A stretch of DNA of 64,000 nucleotides, taken from contig JAVMKO010000002.1 in the NCBI GenBank assembly GCA_032164245.1, positions 93,943,340 to 94,007,339 on the forward strand. Direction: 5' to 3'. This DNA is from Sternotherus odoratus. Taxonomy: Eukaryota > Chordata > Testudines > Kinosternidae. How positions within the stretch are numbered: position 1 is the first letter of the stretch; every line of letters starts with the position of its first letter. Shown here piece by piece: positions 23,981 through 36,173 of this stretch. The position numbers and the translations under genes were made by a program. The notes under the pieces were generated by a model, which was not told the origin of the DNA, did no database searches, and was given only the letters and a program-made list of their open reading frames with translations.

Positions 23981-26093
23981 GCCTGATCTTACAAACTAAA
24001 ATAGGAATGACAGACAAAAGGTAGGATGGGGACGTGCATTATTATCCTGGTTTTACAGAGGAGAAACTGAAGCAGAGAGAGAATAAATGGCACTAACATA
24101 TTTTGTAACATTCCAGAGATTGGCACTGCTGTCATCACCACATAAATTTGCAAAGCACAAACTGGAGCTTTTTCCTCTCCTGCCGCCATGCACATCCATT
24201 TGGAATCTTTTCCGCAATCAATCTGAGGCTGAACTTATTGCTGCTCTGTTAACTCGAATAATACAGAAACAGATTTCTTTTATAGTTGATCTGCTTTTCT
24301 GTGCATTTGTTACACTTAAACCATTAAGCACATTTGTTAACTTGAGTGGCATTTTTAAAATCACAATCCCATTAACGCAATGAGTTATCCCATACATGAG
24401 TTGCTCATCAATCATTTAATTGGGATGTCTTAGTCCCCACCCAGATGTTCCCTTTTAGCTGATACTATTGTTTTAAAACTTTGGATAATTATAGTCCTGT
24501 AAATGCAGAGGGTAAGATTTGTTGGCTGCTGCCAGCTCCTCTCCTTCTATAAGGGCTTCATTGTCTAGTAATCGTCTTATTCACAATGGGAAGGGATCCA
24601 TGTCGAACAAGGGACATGCATTCAAAGTCACGCCCCTCTGCTGTGTAAACAGCAGTGGAAGTACTGGTGATAACAAGGCCAAGCAAGGTTACAGAACTTT
24701 GCAGATAAATTACACTTTGCTTTCCCTTCTTCCTCCCCCTCCCAAATGGGCTACATGAAACAGGAAGCAAGGTACCTGGGCTGTAACATTGTTCTCTAAA
24801 CTGATTTATAGCATGGTTAAATCCTGTCTACCCTGGACAGGAATACTTTTTCAGCAGACTTTTAACAAAAACATAGTTATCTAGGTCCTTGCCTACACCG
24901 ACAAATATAGAACCCATAATTTCACCTCTGTTACACTCCATACATGGTAGCATTGGCAAAAAAATGTACTTTAGATGGAAATTGGGCACTTTTACCACCA
25001 TAATGTCTAATCTTGCTCAGATCAGCTGGCTTCTCTCCCTTGACCTATCATCACTAAACTCCTCCATACTGTGTCCACCTCTGCAGCCCAACCCATTCTC
25101 AGAGGAGCTAGCCTTTGTGCATTTTGGCCTTTCTCTTCTCATCAGTTGGTCAACAGGTGTCAGCTTCTTGCCCTTAGGCTCTGTTTCACTTGTCAGCCTA
25201 CAGATTCATCACTTCACATGCAGCATAACTGTAAAACTCTGAGGCATTAAAAACTTAATTTTGTTAAACTGAAAAATTAATCTCTGGGGAATTTGATGGA
25301 GCCAGCAGAAAAGTGATGATACATCATATGATCACTTAACATCAGAGATTTCATGAACACAAGCTAAATTATTTCTGTTTAGATTTTGCAGTGCCCTAAG
25401 AATTGTGAGAGCATCCTATGTACTTTATCTTTAAGGTGCCTTTAATAGCTTAAGGACAGCTCAGTTCAAGGGAAACTATAAAAATACTGTCTTGCTAATT
25501 GCATTTTAATATATATATTTACTTGAAAAATTAAAACTTAAAAATATACCTGGGTTTGTGTTTCTTTATTGCTTCATTTAGATTTTTGGAGAATTCCAAA
25601 AATATTTTTTGTTACAGTAGAAATTCACACGTTGTATCCTGATTTCCTGGACGATTCTATGGATGACTGGAGAACTGGTAGCTGACATCAGCTCTACCAT
25701 GCAAGTGAGATAGGAAGTGAAATTTATTCAGACTCTTTGTTTTTGTTAACTATTTAACTCAAACTTAGGAGAAAAGATATCCATGGGAAAGATTTAACGT
25801 CACCACTGTGCTTTCATTTATATGAGAAAGATCATAATCAACCATTAAGACCTCCACGTAAACACTAAGGAAGACCAGCCTTGACATTCATGGTATTTCT
25901 AAGGTTTAAAAAAAAAAAGTGGAAACAACCTTTAAACCGTCTCCCTTTTATTTTGCTGGCTGGAAAACATAAAACTTACAGGCTAAGTTCATATGCTACA
26001 AAGAATGTTAGAAAATCACAATTCCATTTCCCCCCCTTTCTTCTTAAGATATAGATGCCTGTTAAGGGCTGGTTAAATAAGATGCTTTTGTTA
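23981..26093. other. Unassigned; MIR fragment at 24025-24085
   Basis: A short antisense MIR core ('attatcctggttttacagag', 'aaactgaagcagagagag') lies at 24025-24085. 'taggtccttgcctacaccga' near 24881 looks like a lone Harbinger-type terminus without a partner. The 117-codon plus frame at 24889-25242 starts inside that possible element and shows no domain signature. Nothing else is recognised. Confidence 0.45.
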
Positions 26094-26489
26094 TAGGGTT
26101 GCCAAATTTGTAATATTTAAAAACCGGACACTCCAGCAGGAGAGTCGGAACCTCCCCTGCCCCTTCCCCACCTCTTCCCCACAAGACTCCCACCCCTTGT
26201 TTGCTGCTCGTTCTCCTTTCTCCCCATCGCTCTCTGCTATTCCCCTCATACCTCTGTATGGGCGGGACTTCCTTGCAGAGCCGCAGCTGGGATCTGCAGC
26301 CACCTGATGCAGGTAGGAGGTGGTCCTGGCTGAGTAGGGGTGGGTGCAGGTAATGACCTGGCACCTCCCTGCCACACTTGCCTGCAGTAACTGGATTTTG
26401 CACGTCTAGTCAGTAGATCTGACTGGACTCTGTCATGTCCCCTTTACAACCTGGCTCTCCAGTCAAAAACCAGGCACCTGGCCACCCTA
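26094..26489. mobile_element. Non-autonomous DNA transposon with inverted ends
   Basis: It starts tagggttgccaaatttgta and ends aaaaaccaggcacctggccaccct plus a terminal a, with 'aaaaccggacactcc' near the left end mirrored by 'caaaaaccaggcacc' at the right. The interior is C-rich. The termini resemble those of the TAGGGTGACC hAT MITE family. The 8-bp flanks ttttgtta and tttggcaa match at only five positions, so the duplication is weak. Minus-strand frames inside are artefacts. Confidence 0.65.
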
Positions 26490-28697
26490 TTTGGCAAATC
26501 TAAAAAGCTTTATATCAGCGCTGAAGCACTTTTAGAGAAAATTAGTAAACTTTCTTCTCTTATTCTTTAACAAAGAAAACTAAGTGCAAAAATGATGGCT
26601 AGGGAAATTTTCAGCTTTAGAAATTGGGCACAAGTCATGAAATTCAAAAGTTAGGCCCCTGTTCCACAAAGACTTAAACATGCAATTTTACATATCTGAG
26701 CAGCCCCATTAAGTCAGTAAGACTACTTATGCATTGCAAGTTACCTGGGTGCTTAAGCTTTTGCAGAATCAAAGCTTTTAAAGAGTCTTCAACCAAACCT
26801 GCATTTACACACACATACACACACACACACAAACATACTTTGTGTAACTTCTGCTCACAACTTGTGGTGGTAGGTCATACTGGCTATGCTGCCCTGGATC
26901 AATTCCAACACTAAGCAGAAACCTTCACTTCTGAATGTGTGGATTTGAGTGCACTGTTCTATTCAGGTTCATATATATTACACTCATCAGCACAGTATCT
27001 AAGCATCAACCAGTAATGCATTAAGCAAGATGACTAATATCTGTCACGTGTCTGTTCTCTCATCTTCTCCCCCGGGGGAGAAGTGTGTGCAGTGTAGTGT
27101 TTTGTTTTGGATTTTATATATATGTATTTATATACCCATAAGTCACTGCTATACCTTTATGTTAGAGAAGGCAAAGCCAAAGAAATGTGCCTCAACTCTG
27201 AGGAGAATGTGGTCTTCGATTTCTCAACTTTCATGACATGTTAATGTGAGTTTTTGCATTTAGTATACATCTATATTCTATCTGAATTATTTGTTTTATA
27301 TATTTTGTATTGTATGTTTATTCTGGATCTGTATCAATTATTTATACCTCCAGTAGAAAGAGAGAAAAAGAGAGCGAGAGATCTTCATTTATTGTTCCTG
27401 ATTAAATAATTTGTTTGCATATTATGGAAAAACTGTAACAAAATCACTTACAGGGAAAATCCAAGCTGCTCCAAACTGGAATAATTGCCTTTCAACTTAA
27501 TCTCAGGGACTGCATTTAATTTAGTTGATTTAAGTGGATTTACTTTGCCAGGAGTAATGTAGTGGATCATGTTCATGGCACATTTAGATAAAAGCACAAA
27601 TGGGTTCCCTGTAAGAATAAAAAAAAATTGTTTATCTAAAAAACAGTGCTTTATTATTGTTGCTTGATTAGTTCAAACAGCAACACAAATGAGTTAAGCA
27701 GCAGTAACCTAACAACATTATACATCACTTGTTATAAAATATCAAAGTCTGAACTAATAGCAAACGAATAAAATCAGAAGCTCCATATTCTCTCAATAAT
27801 CACTAATATATATAGTTCATTTTCTCTTACTGACTGAATTGTTCTATAACTAATTTAAATGTTGTATTTTGAACATAGTAATGCTAGAATAATAATGTCA
27901 GTAATTAACAGCAGCAATGTACGGCATTGGATGTTGCAATTAAATTATACATTTTTAATACATAAGTTTTTTGATCAAAATCCATCTTATATTTTATTTA
28001 ACTTGATTTTTGCCTGTGTTATGTTTCCCCTTGAAGGTGCAAAAAAATTAATTGAGGTCACATACCATCATTTTTAGGTTTTAAAGTACATTCACAAACT
28101 GGCATTTCTCTCACGCCTCTAAACGTGGGGCTCATTTCTTGCAGGATGTGGTGTTTCTTTTCGGTTACAATTATTTTTACATGATATACTTCTCTCACAC
28201 TGTATCTGATTGGGAATCAAAGCAAAATGAAAAGATCCCAAGATACTAGTGTAGGAAATATCTCTGAAATAAAAGAGAAGGTAATTTGCAGCCTCTAGCA
28301 AAAATTTGTGATTTTTCAGAGCAAACAAACAAGCTAGGCTATCCTTAATTAATAAGCAACTGTATATTGTCTAGGAGGTGTGGGTGGCATGGGGATTGCT
28401 TGCTGTTTCTTATCACCATTCTGAATGTGGCAAGCTCACCACCATTTAAACTCATTACTTTGCTTGTAGAGGTGGTCCAACATGGAAAAATTCCATCTGA
28501 ATCCCTCCAAATTTGTGCAGGGTTCAAATCTAAAGTCTCAAAGAAACAACAATTCACTCAAACTTTTTTTAAAAAAAATTTCACAGCTGGATTTGTGAAA
28601 AACCCTCTACCCTCCACTACCCAATCACTACCCTACAGGCTAGGTGGGTCACTGAGCGTACGTCTACACTGCAACAACCAACAACCAACCCGGACAG
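26490..28697. other. Unassigned AT-rich sequence with simple repeats
   Basis: It contains an (AC)n tract at 26807-26831 and a purine-rich (GA)n-like stretch at about 27359-27382. From 28655 a Harbinger-like terminus ('gtacgtctacactgcaac') appears without a partner. No gene is recognised. Confidence 0.5.
26807..26831. repeat. (AC)n microsatellite, one interruption
   Basis: An AC dinucleotide tract with a single T interruption, read directly. Confidence 0.9.
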
Positions 28698-28882
28698 CAA
28701 CGTTCCCTCTAACTTTTGACAGGTCCGGTGCACAAAAAATTTCTTCTGTGAAAATTTTTGACAGGCTGGGTGCGCAAAAAATGTCTTCTGTGCAAATTTT
28801 TGAGCATGCAGTGTTTCGCCGTGTGCATGGGGTTTAGGATCTGTCTGCATGCGCACATGTGCACAGCTTAGAGGGGACAGTT
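28698..28882. mobile_element. Non-autonomous hAT element
   Basis: It begins caacgttccctctaacttt and ends gcacagcttagaggggaca plus gtt, giving imperfect inverted ends. The 8-bp flanks ccggacag (28690-28697) and ctggacag (28883-28890) differ at one base. The interior has tandem 'gacaggtccggtgcac' and 'gacaggctgggtgcgc' segments. Confidence 0.75.
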
Positions 28883-30288
28883 CTGGACAGTGAGTCTCAG
28901 AACCAGAGACTAAGTATAAGAAGACTAAAGAATAGGGGAGCCCCCTATTCACTTTTTTAGTATGTGTTGTGGATTTAAAATCATGAAAACCAGCACACAT
29001 ATTGTCATACCTATGCTTTGCATTCCCCTCAAGCCCTTTGAAAGACAAGATTTAGCCTAGGTGTTCCTCATTCCTTTTGGACACCAAGTTACAGCTAGCT
29101 TGCTGCAGATCTTGGATCTCAAGTCAGTCTATCGCTGCATTCTGACCCTGTGTCCCAGTCATCTTCTAGCTGAGCCAACCACTTCACACTAGTCTTGGAA
29201 GGAGAATCATGCCCTAGTCTGCATGGTGCCAGGCAGGTAGATTCTTCCCCCAACTGATGACTCAGCCATATTTGTCTCAGCCTCTTGGGTATCTGTCTCC
29301 ACTGTGCTTTGGTTAGTGTCAGCGATCCCTTGAGGGTGAGGATGATCTTTCACAGGTTTTATTTTGTATGGATCATTTGAGGACTGAGGACCCTGATCTT
29401 TGAGCCAAGGGCACCGGAACCTTCCCAAAAGTGTGGGGGGCTGGGGGTCCCCACTCCCCGAGGCCCCACCTCCACCCCTCCTCTTCTCCCTGAGGCCCCA
29501 CCCCCAGCCAAGTTGGAAGACAGAGAAGGGCAGGGGAGTTTACCCCACTGGCTGGGGTGGGGTGGGGCGCAAAAGCAACCCTCTGTCTGTGTCGTCGTCC
29601 CCCCCCAGTTCCCCACCTAGGGCACGTGGATGGACCCAGGCTCACCACAGCTGCCCATGTGGGTCTCCCCAACCCAACTCTGGCTGCAGGGACCTCGGAG
29701 CAGAAGCATAGACCCTCCACCTGCCCGCAGCGTGTGGGGCCTGTTGAAAGCAGCCCCAGCCCATGTCTCTGCTCCCCGACTCTCCTACCCAGCGCAGATG
29801 GAGGGTCCATGGTTCCCCACAGCTGCTCCACAGGCACTCCCTCCCACCTCTGGACTGGAGCCAGGTCAGGGACAGAGCCTCTACCTCCGCCTGCCCTGGG
29901 CTGGGTGAAGAATCCAGAGGGCAGGGACATGGGCTGCTCTCAGTCCTACACACATACACCATGCGCAGGATGAGGGTCCACGCAACTCCTACAACTGCCC
30001 GGGTTCCACGCTGGTCTGGCCAGGGAGGTGGGACCTCAGGAGGGGAGGAGGGAGAGCTATGGCTTCCCTGGCCTCACTGGTTCTGACTCCTCTTCTCTGA
30101 ACCACAGGCTCGTTGGGAGATGTTGCAGATGGTGCTAGAAGTCAGGGTTGGGCCGCGATTGCTACGTGGCAGTCATCTTTCCTTTCTTTTCTGGCATTTT
30201 CCCTCAACACTGGACGTTCCCTCTCTGACAAGGGCTTGCCAGTTACCCTAGCCTGGGCTGCTGTCTCCCAGTGTGTGGTGTGGATGCC
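28883..30288. other. Unassigned; GC-rich block 29400-30090
   Basis: From about 29400 ('caagggcaccggaacctt') to 30090 the sequence is GC-rich with multiple overlapping frames up to 185 codons on both strands and in all phases. Mutual overlap, Pro/Gly/Ser bias and the absence of domains argue for a GC-rich repeat rather than a gene. No inverted ends or duplication were found. Confidence 0.5.
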
Positions 30289-30302
30289 ACATCTCTTGAT
30301 GT

Positions 30303-30503
30303 AACAAAGAGTCCTGTGGCACCTTAAAGACTAACTAAAGTATTGCAGCATAAGCTTTCGTGGGCTAATAATACCCACTTCGTCAGATGGGTATTAGCCC
30401 ACAAAAGCTTATGCTCCAATACTTTAGTTAGTCTTTAAGGTGCCACAGGACTCTTTGTTACCTCTGCTATTCCAGACTAACACGGCTACCTCTCTGATTC
30501 TTG
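30303..30503. mobile_element. Penelope-like element tail in inverted-repeat form
   Basis: The left arm (aacaaagagtcctgtggcac...) and right arm (...gtgccacaggactctttgtt) are inverted copies that meet near 30385. The right side extends to the conserved tail 'gactaacacggctacctctc' and 'tgattcttg'. The flank acatctcttgatgt is a perfect 14-bp duplication (30289-30302 and 30504-30517). The left arm keeps a complete hammerhead-like core on the minus strand. The right arm lacks the first half of the core. PLEs are known for variable-length duplications and partial inverted or tandem units. Confidence 0.88.
30348..30389 (-). ncRNA. Hammerhead ribozyme-like motif in PLE tail
   Basis: On the minus strand the RNA reads CAU-CUGACGA-A-GUGGG-loop-CCCAC-GAAA-GCUU-AUGC. 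CUGANGA and GAAA are the conserved hammerhead boxes. GUGGG/CCCAC forms stem II. AG/CU is a loop-less stem III, and U-U precedes the predicted cleavage point. CAU/AUG forms a short stem I. One extra A lies between CUGACGA and stem II, a deviation from the minimal consensus. Hammerheads with very short stem III are reported for PLEs. Activity, probably as a dimer, is not shown here. Confidence 0.6.
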
Positions 30504-30517
30504 ACATCTCTTGATGT

Positions 30518-32239
30518 TTATCTTGAGGATGTCTTTAAGGCCCTGTTATAACCGAGCCTCAAACAGTGTTTTGACTGTATTCCCTGAGCATGCTAAAAAT
30601 CTTGGATTTTACATAGTTCCAGGCCTGATTCAGGAAAGCAGTTACCACATAGGTTGGTTCTGCCCACAGTGCGAGACGGAATGGTGTTTTGAGCATGTTG
30701 GGACTACCCTGTTATAATCACATCCCCATCTTGCTAATATTGATTTTAGTAAATTAATCCAATAAAACATTTCAATCTCCCTGTCCCCACTTAAGAACAC
30801 AAACCTTGAAAGAGTCTTAAAAAATACTATAATTGAAATGATCAAATATTCTTTGTTATGGAGTTTGGTAATTCTTATCTAGGAAAACTCTTTCATTCTG
30901 AAGGGATTGGTCACCGTCTACACTTTATACTTTTACTCCGCTATTCTCAAGTTCACATAAGAGGCAACCACAAGCAAAGTTTCAGTTGGTATTTCATTCT
31001 CAGCTCTGAATTGAAAGATTTGAGCTAAAAGCTGTTAGCTTTCTGTTTTATCTGGGTGACCTTTGAGTGGTTTGCATGTGCATGTGTGTATATATATATA
31101 TGCGCGTGCCTCTGCTGCTTTGGTCAGGAAACAGAGCTGATGTTCACACTCACAAGGTGTGAGCTCCACTGGGGCTGCTGGCTCCCCACAAGGAGTGGCT
31201 CACTACTATCATCATCAGATGCATGGGGAGAAACCTCCTTTGTAACAACAGTCAGAGATCCTAATCTCATTTCACAAGCAGCCTCTTAAAGGCTATTTCT
31301 CTGAAAGTAAGCACTCAAGGTTACAGATGTTGTCAAGAAGAACTCGTGGGGAAGTTATTTATAGTTGCAGTAGCTTTTGTTATAGTAAATAGTAGAAGTG
31401 GCAACATGAAACCGAGCCAAGCAAAATTATTTTTCATTGACAAGTACACGCCAGCTCGTTTATATTATAGAAAGCAAGAGGACGTTGACAAGAAGCTCGA
31501 GAAGTGGTAGACTTTTAAACTAGTCCGTCTCAGGCCAGAATGCCTAAATCTACTTTTGGCACTTAAATAAAAGTGGCCCGATTTCCAAAGATACTGAGTA
31601 CCCATGTTCCCAAACTCCAGTTTGGATCTGGACACCCCAGAACTTTGAAGTGGTTACGTCAAAATCCACATCTAGGTCTAACTATTGCAATTAGACCCTC
31701 TCTCTAAAATGTATGAAATTCCAGCCCCAGACATGATCATCCCATGATCAAAATCCAGACCATAAAGATGTCTGAAAAAAAATCACATCCCTAACCAACA
31801 TCATTGCACTGGCAAACGTTTCTAGTGCAGACCTAGCTTAAGTCCAGATCCTGAGACAGTTCTGTCTCCCATATGCATAGGGCTCCTCCTGTAACTAAAC
31901 AGTCATCGAAGCAATAGCTCATGTCAGAGAAGGAGGGAAGGAAGTGCCTCACGTAACACAACAAACAACCCCTCTTGATAAATAAAGAGTGGTGCTGGAC
32001 CCCTCCCGCCCTCCTCTCCCCGCACCCTAGAGATGGTGAGAATTATGTAATGATGGGGATTCAAAGACAAGGAAGCTTAGAAAAGTAGAGGGCTCTTCCG
32101 GGATCCAATATGGAATCCATGATTGGGAAGGGACGGTGTCAATGCACTTAAACAATGGATACTCAATAACTCCTTTTCACAGTGGGACAAAGAATCTCAG
32201 AGGACAAAAGAGGTTTCAGAGTGGTAGTGCAAAGAGGGG
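30518..32239. other. Unassigned; short (TA)n near 31089
   Basis: No gene is recognised. A gtgtatatatatatatgcgcg simple repeat sits at about 31083-31108. Text near 31600-31780 ('ccagtttggatctggacacc') belongs to an old dispersed repeat type also hinted at near 45000, 52450 and 54330. Confidence 0.45.
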
Positions 32240-32440
32240 CAAGGAGAGCCAGTGGAGAGAGCACTAGACTGAGAGTCTGGAGCACTGGGTTCTTCTCCCT
32301 GGCTCTGGCACTGGCCTGTGGTGTGACCTCAACTAGTCAACTTCACTTTTTGTTAGCCTCAAGTTCCTCACCCAAATGATAGGGCTAATGACAATAACCT
32401 GCCTTTGGAAAGTTCTTTGACATCTATGACTGGGTTATAC
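32240..32440 (+). repeat. MIR-type SINE, sense
   Basis: The head 'agagagcactagactgagag' and 'ctggagcactgggttctt' carries the tRNA-like A/B-box region. The core 'gtggtgtgacctcaactag' and 'cctcacccaaatgatagggc' follows, with a tail 'aataacctgcctttgga'. It is diverged. Confidence 0.8.
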
Positions 32441-34184
32441 TTGAAATGGCTCACTATGCCTACCCTTGTGAGGGATATAACATTTGGGACAAATCACATT
32501 TTTTTCTCTCCCCACATCAAGACCATTTTAGGGGAAACGATGTTCTTCAGTTGTTGAATTAAGTTTAATTCTTCCCCAGCTGTTGCCATTTTCACAATCT
32601 CATTCACACCCTCAGTCAGCCCCCCCTCCCTCCCCAGAACAGTCTTTCACACCTACTCAAAGGAAAAGGAGTCTGAGAGCTTTCCCATATGAGGAAAAGT
32701 TAGGCACTGAATTTAACAAGTCTTCTGGGATATTCAGTTAATATCTTTTTCTATTATGTCATGTGATCTGAGGGAAAAAATACCGACTTTTTTTGGGAGG
32801 GCACTGTTGACAAGAAGCCCAGGAACAATGTCCATCTCCCTGGCTAATTCTCAGCAGCAGAGTTTATGGTCATTTAAGGGGTCCTCACAAATGCCTTCAT
32901 TCCCAGCTCTGCTCTCACCCTTCCCTTAGTTAGGTCTTCATTGCATGTTGAGTTAGACTGGGTGATTGGCAACCAGGCCTGAGCACCTGGCTCAGTCTAG
33001 CCAGGGTATGAACAGTCACACTGTAAAGCAATATCCAAGTGACTGTGTCCTCACTGGTGCTGCACTCAACTGTGTGCATTGTTAGGAATTCTAGGGGCAC
33101 ATCCCATGGTTCTTTGTGTGACAGTAAAATGAGTTGCTCTACGATTGATTCACAGTGAATTGTGGGAAAACATATCTGTCCTTCTGGGCACACCAGGGAG
33201 TCATGGGAAAGCACTGGAGGATTATCAGCACTCTAGCGGTTTAGGCTGCATCATCACCACAAAGTGGGTGGGTTACCCTCTTGAGTGAAAGCAGAACTGG
33301 GGCTTTAATCCCCACCTTCAGGTGAGTTGTGGCAGCACCTGAGACAGACTCTGGGCTAACTCTGCAGTGGAGACAGAACTGATGTGCCTCAAAGGAGACT
33401 ACGCATTTAAAAAAACAAACAAACAAAAGCATTTCTATGGCACTCATCACAGTATTCTGAGTGCCTTTCAAACCTGTGATAGATTTAGCCTCTCAATTCC
33501 CTATACAGTAAGGAAGGATTGATTATCTCCTTTTTACAGATAAGAAATAGGTAAACTAAAAGATTACAGTTCAGATTTTTGGAAGTGGATAGTGATTGTG
33601 GAAGTTTCTGGTTTTGGGGTGCTTTAAGTGAGAACTACTTTGCAGGAAGTGTTGAGCACTTACCCTTTGGGGAAAAAAATCAGACTTCTTTAAAGGGTCT
33701 AAATTTGGGCAATCAAAAACTGAAACATTTTAAAACTTTTTTGTTTGTAAACCACAGGTTTTAGTCAGAACACCATACTTCCTCTCAAGGTCCCAAGGTG
33801 GTAGTAAGGACATGAATCATGCCTTGGTCAGCACCAGGCATGAGGAAATCCTCAGCAAGTCATCCACAGAAGTCCATCAGCTAACCAGTCTGAGGACATG
33901 GGGAATAATATTCAGAATTGTGGATCTTCTGCTTCTCCAAAAATATAGATTCTGCCACTTAAGCTGCAGGAGAATTTCTATTACTTATAATCACTTTTAA
34001 AGGCTTTCCTAAGCTTTTCCAATCAGCTGCCCAGATGATGGGATGATCACAAATGTTTAAGCAGTTTGATTTCAGCCAGTGGAAGGCAGTGGTGCAGAAC
34101 CGGTCACCAGTGCATTGCAGTGTCCCAGATGTCAACCCCCATTTTTAAGATGAGACTATCATGTGATCTATTGATGTTCTAGGG
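32441..34184. other. Unassigned; antisense MIR-like fragment at 33425-33560
   Basis: 'gcatttctatggcactcatc', 'gattatctcctttttacaga' and 'aaataggtaaactaaaag' at 33425-33560 resemble a decayed antisense MIR. The rest, including minus-strand frames at 32930-33214 and 33241-33471, shows no domain or repeat that I recognise. Confidence 0.45.
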
Positions 34185-34750
34185 CAAAGGTTCCTAGTCC
34201 ACGGATCTCTGGTAGTCTATGGGGAGCTGGCTGATCACATTGCGCAGTCTACTGCTCCTTATTTCCTGATGCTAAATTGCATTTTAAAAGTTAGAATAGT
34301 TTTCTAAGATTACTTTTTCATAAAAGCAACTGTTGTAGTTGCTACAGGGATATAATATAAGAGGGGCCAGCAACCTTTCAGGAGTGGTGTGCCAAGTCTT
34401 CATTTATTGACTCTAATTTAAGGTTTTGCGTGCCAGTAATACATTTTAAAGTTTTGGGGAGGTCCCTTTCTATAAGTCTATAATATAGAACTAAACTGTT
34501 GTTGCATGCAAGGTAAATAAGGTTTTAAAAATGTTAAGAAGCTTCATTTAAAATTAAATTAAAATGCAGCATCCCCCAGACTGGTGGCCAGGAACCTGGC
34601 AGTGTGAGTGCCACTGAAAATCAGCTCGCATGCCGCCTTTGGCACCTGTACCATAGACTGCCTACCCCTGTAATATAACAAGATGGAAAGAATCTGGGAA
34701 ACAATCTCGATATTAAAGGTGGATCAAAATATTAAAAAGTTTGAGACCTT
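34185..34750. mobile_element. hAT element, host of a nested hAT
   Basis: It starts caaaggttcctagtcc, continues 'gctggctgatcaca', 'cagtctactgctcctt', and resumes after the nested insertion with 'caagatggaaagaatctggg' to the end near 'agtttgagacctt'. The ttcctagtcc and gtttgagacc termini are roughly inverted. The flanks ttctaggg and ttctaacc match at six of eight bases, though the exact right boundary is uncertain. Confidence 0.6.
34361..34670. mobile_element. Non-autonomous hAT element nested in a hAT
   Basis: A 310-bp element: left end gaggggccagcaacctttca, right end gactgcctacccctg. The flank taatataa is a perfect 8-bp duplication at 34353-34360 and 34671-34678. The interior reads 'gtgtgccaagtcttcattta', 'cgtgccagtaatacatttta' and 'gccactgaaaatcagctcgc', a family I recognise from turtle genomes. 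It is non-coding and younger than its hAT host. Confidence 0.9.
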
Positions 34751-36160
34751 CTAACCAACAGCATCTATTATCCATCACGTCCTCTGACACTGATCAATTA
34801 CTTATTAATTCTGATGGGCGAAACCTCGTTAGATATAAAATAAATCTGTTTCTTGGCTAGGTACCTACAAAACCACAGCTTCTGCTACAAAATTCTCCTC
34901 TCTTTTTACACTCATAGTAACTTTCATTTGTGAAATCATATTTGCCCTCCAAGCAGCAGCATTTTCAAAGCAGGTAAGAAGTTTGTTTGAATGACTGATT
35001 TACACTTCTATCAAGCACCTAGAATAGTGAGTATAGTTAATGATCTCATGAACTGAACTATGATTGTTGGTGGAGTATCCCCAGTTGAAAGCATATTGGA
35101 GTTCATTCTATGTCTTTGCTCCCCAATGAGTCATAATGGATCACAGATTATGTAAAAGGAGATGGGGGTTACAATGAAGCAATATAGAAATTGTTACATC
35201 TCTTGACTGGAAGAAATTTTATACATCACAAATAACCTAGTGTTATGAAATAGCCTCAAGAAAAGTATTAAGGGATAGGGTCAATCGGCTGTCCCATTAA
35301 TCTTGCAAGTCTGTGCTCTTTATAGGCATATGAGACCCTTGGGATCAGTTTACAAACTCAAGTTTCTTCATTCTTGGGTTATCACAGATGAGGAGAGCTG
35401 CAGAGGCAATCCCAGAGTTTGGGCCTCTGCAGTGACTGCTTTGGCTGATGTATGAATAGCTTAAATGACCCCTGAATAGGGTTGGATGGGAAATGGTTTT
35501 CCTGTCTCCTGAGACTTATCAAGATTTTGACTAGTGTTCCTATCCTGAAGCAAGGCAAAACATCAGTCTAAAATATTATTGCAAACTGAAAATCCCCTCA
35601 AACATTTCAGACCAGGTCAACAAAAGGTTTCATGTAGATAATTTCAAAATGTTTTGTTTCATTTTTTACTGTAAACAATATTTCAAAATGAAAACTGGTT
35701 CCAAACCAACAAAAGGGACTTTTTTGTTCTGAAAATGTTGAAACAGAGTGTTCCAACAATTCTGAAACTATACAAAAAAAAGGTTAATACAGGAAATTTG
35801 TTGAAACCAACTCTTGCCTGCAAGTAGTTTCAGTTTCGGTGAATCAGCATTTTCCGATAATAAACATTCAGTCAAAAAATTTCCAACCAGCTCTAACTCT
35901 GAACAGAGCCATTGTAATGTACTGGCTGAAGGGGCATGTGATGTTGCTGTCTAATGGCTGACCTACAAAGAGTCTATAGCAATCTACTACTATAGCTAAA
36001 GTTCTGTTTGCTTCTTTGGCAGAGGTCTGTGTTTTTGGAAATGAAAGACCAGGGTTCCAATCTCAGTTTCCCAGCTGCATGTATGTGAGATTTATATAAC
36101 TTGTACTCTCAGTTTGGCCACTTCCTACACATTGTAGTTACTGAATAATTTCAGTAGTCA
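34751..36160. other. Unassigned; repeat-like A/T-rich tract 35540-35910
   Basis: Bases 35540-35910 repeat variations of 'tttcaaaatg', 'gttgaaac' and 'ttccaaccagctctaa' in a style common to dispersed non-coding repeats. I cannot define ends or a family. Nothing else is recognised. Confidence 0.45.
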
Positions 36161-36173
36161 CTTGTATGATTAA

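Noticed and set aside
24889..25242. 117-codon plus-strand frame
   Set aside because: It starts in a possible lone Harbinger terminus and shows no recognisable motif.
27859..28077. 72-codon plus frame in AT-rich DNA
   Set aside because: Low complexity and no motif or context; consistent with chance.
29373..29973. Long overlapping frames up to 185 codons on both strands
   Set aside because: They overlap one another in most phases of a GC-rich block, have Pro/Gly/Ser bias and no domain, which is what GC-rich repeats give by chance.
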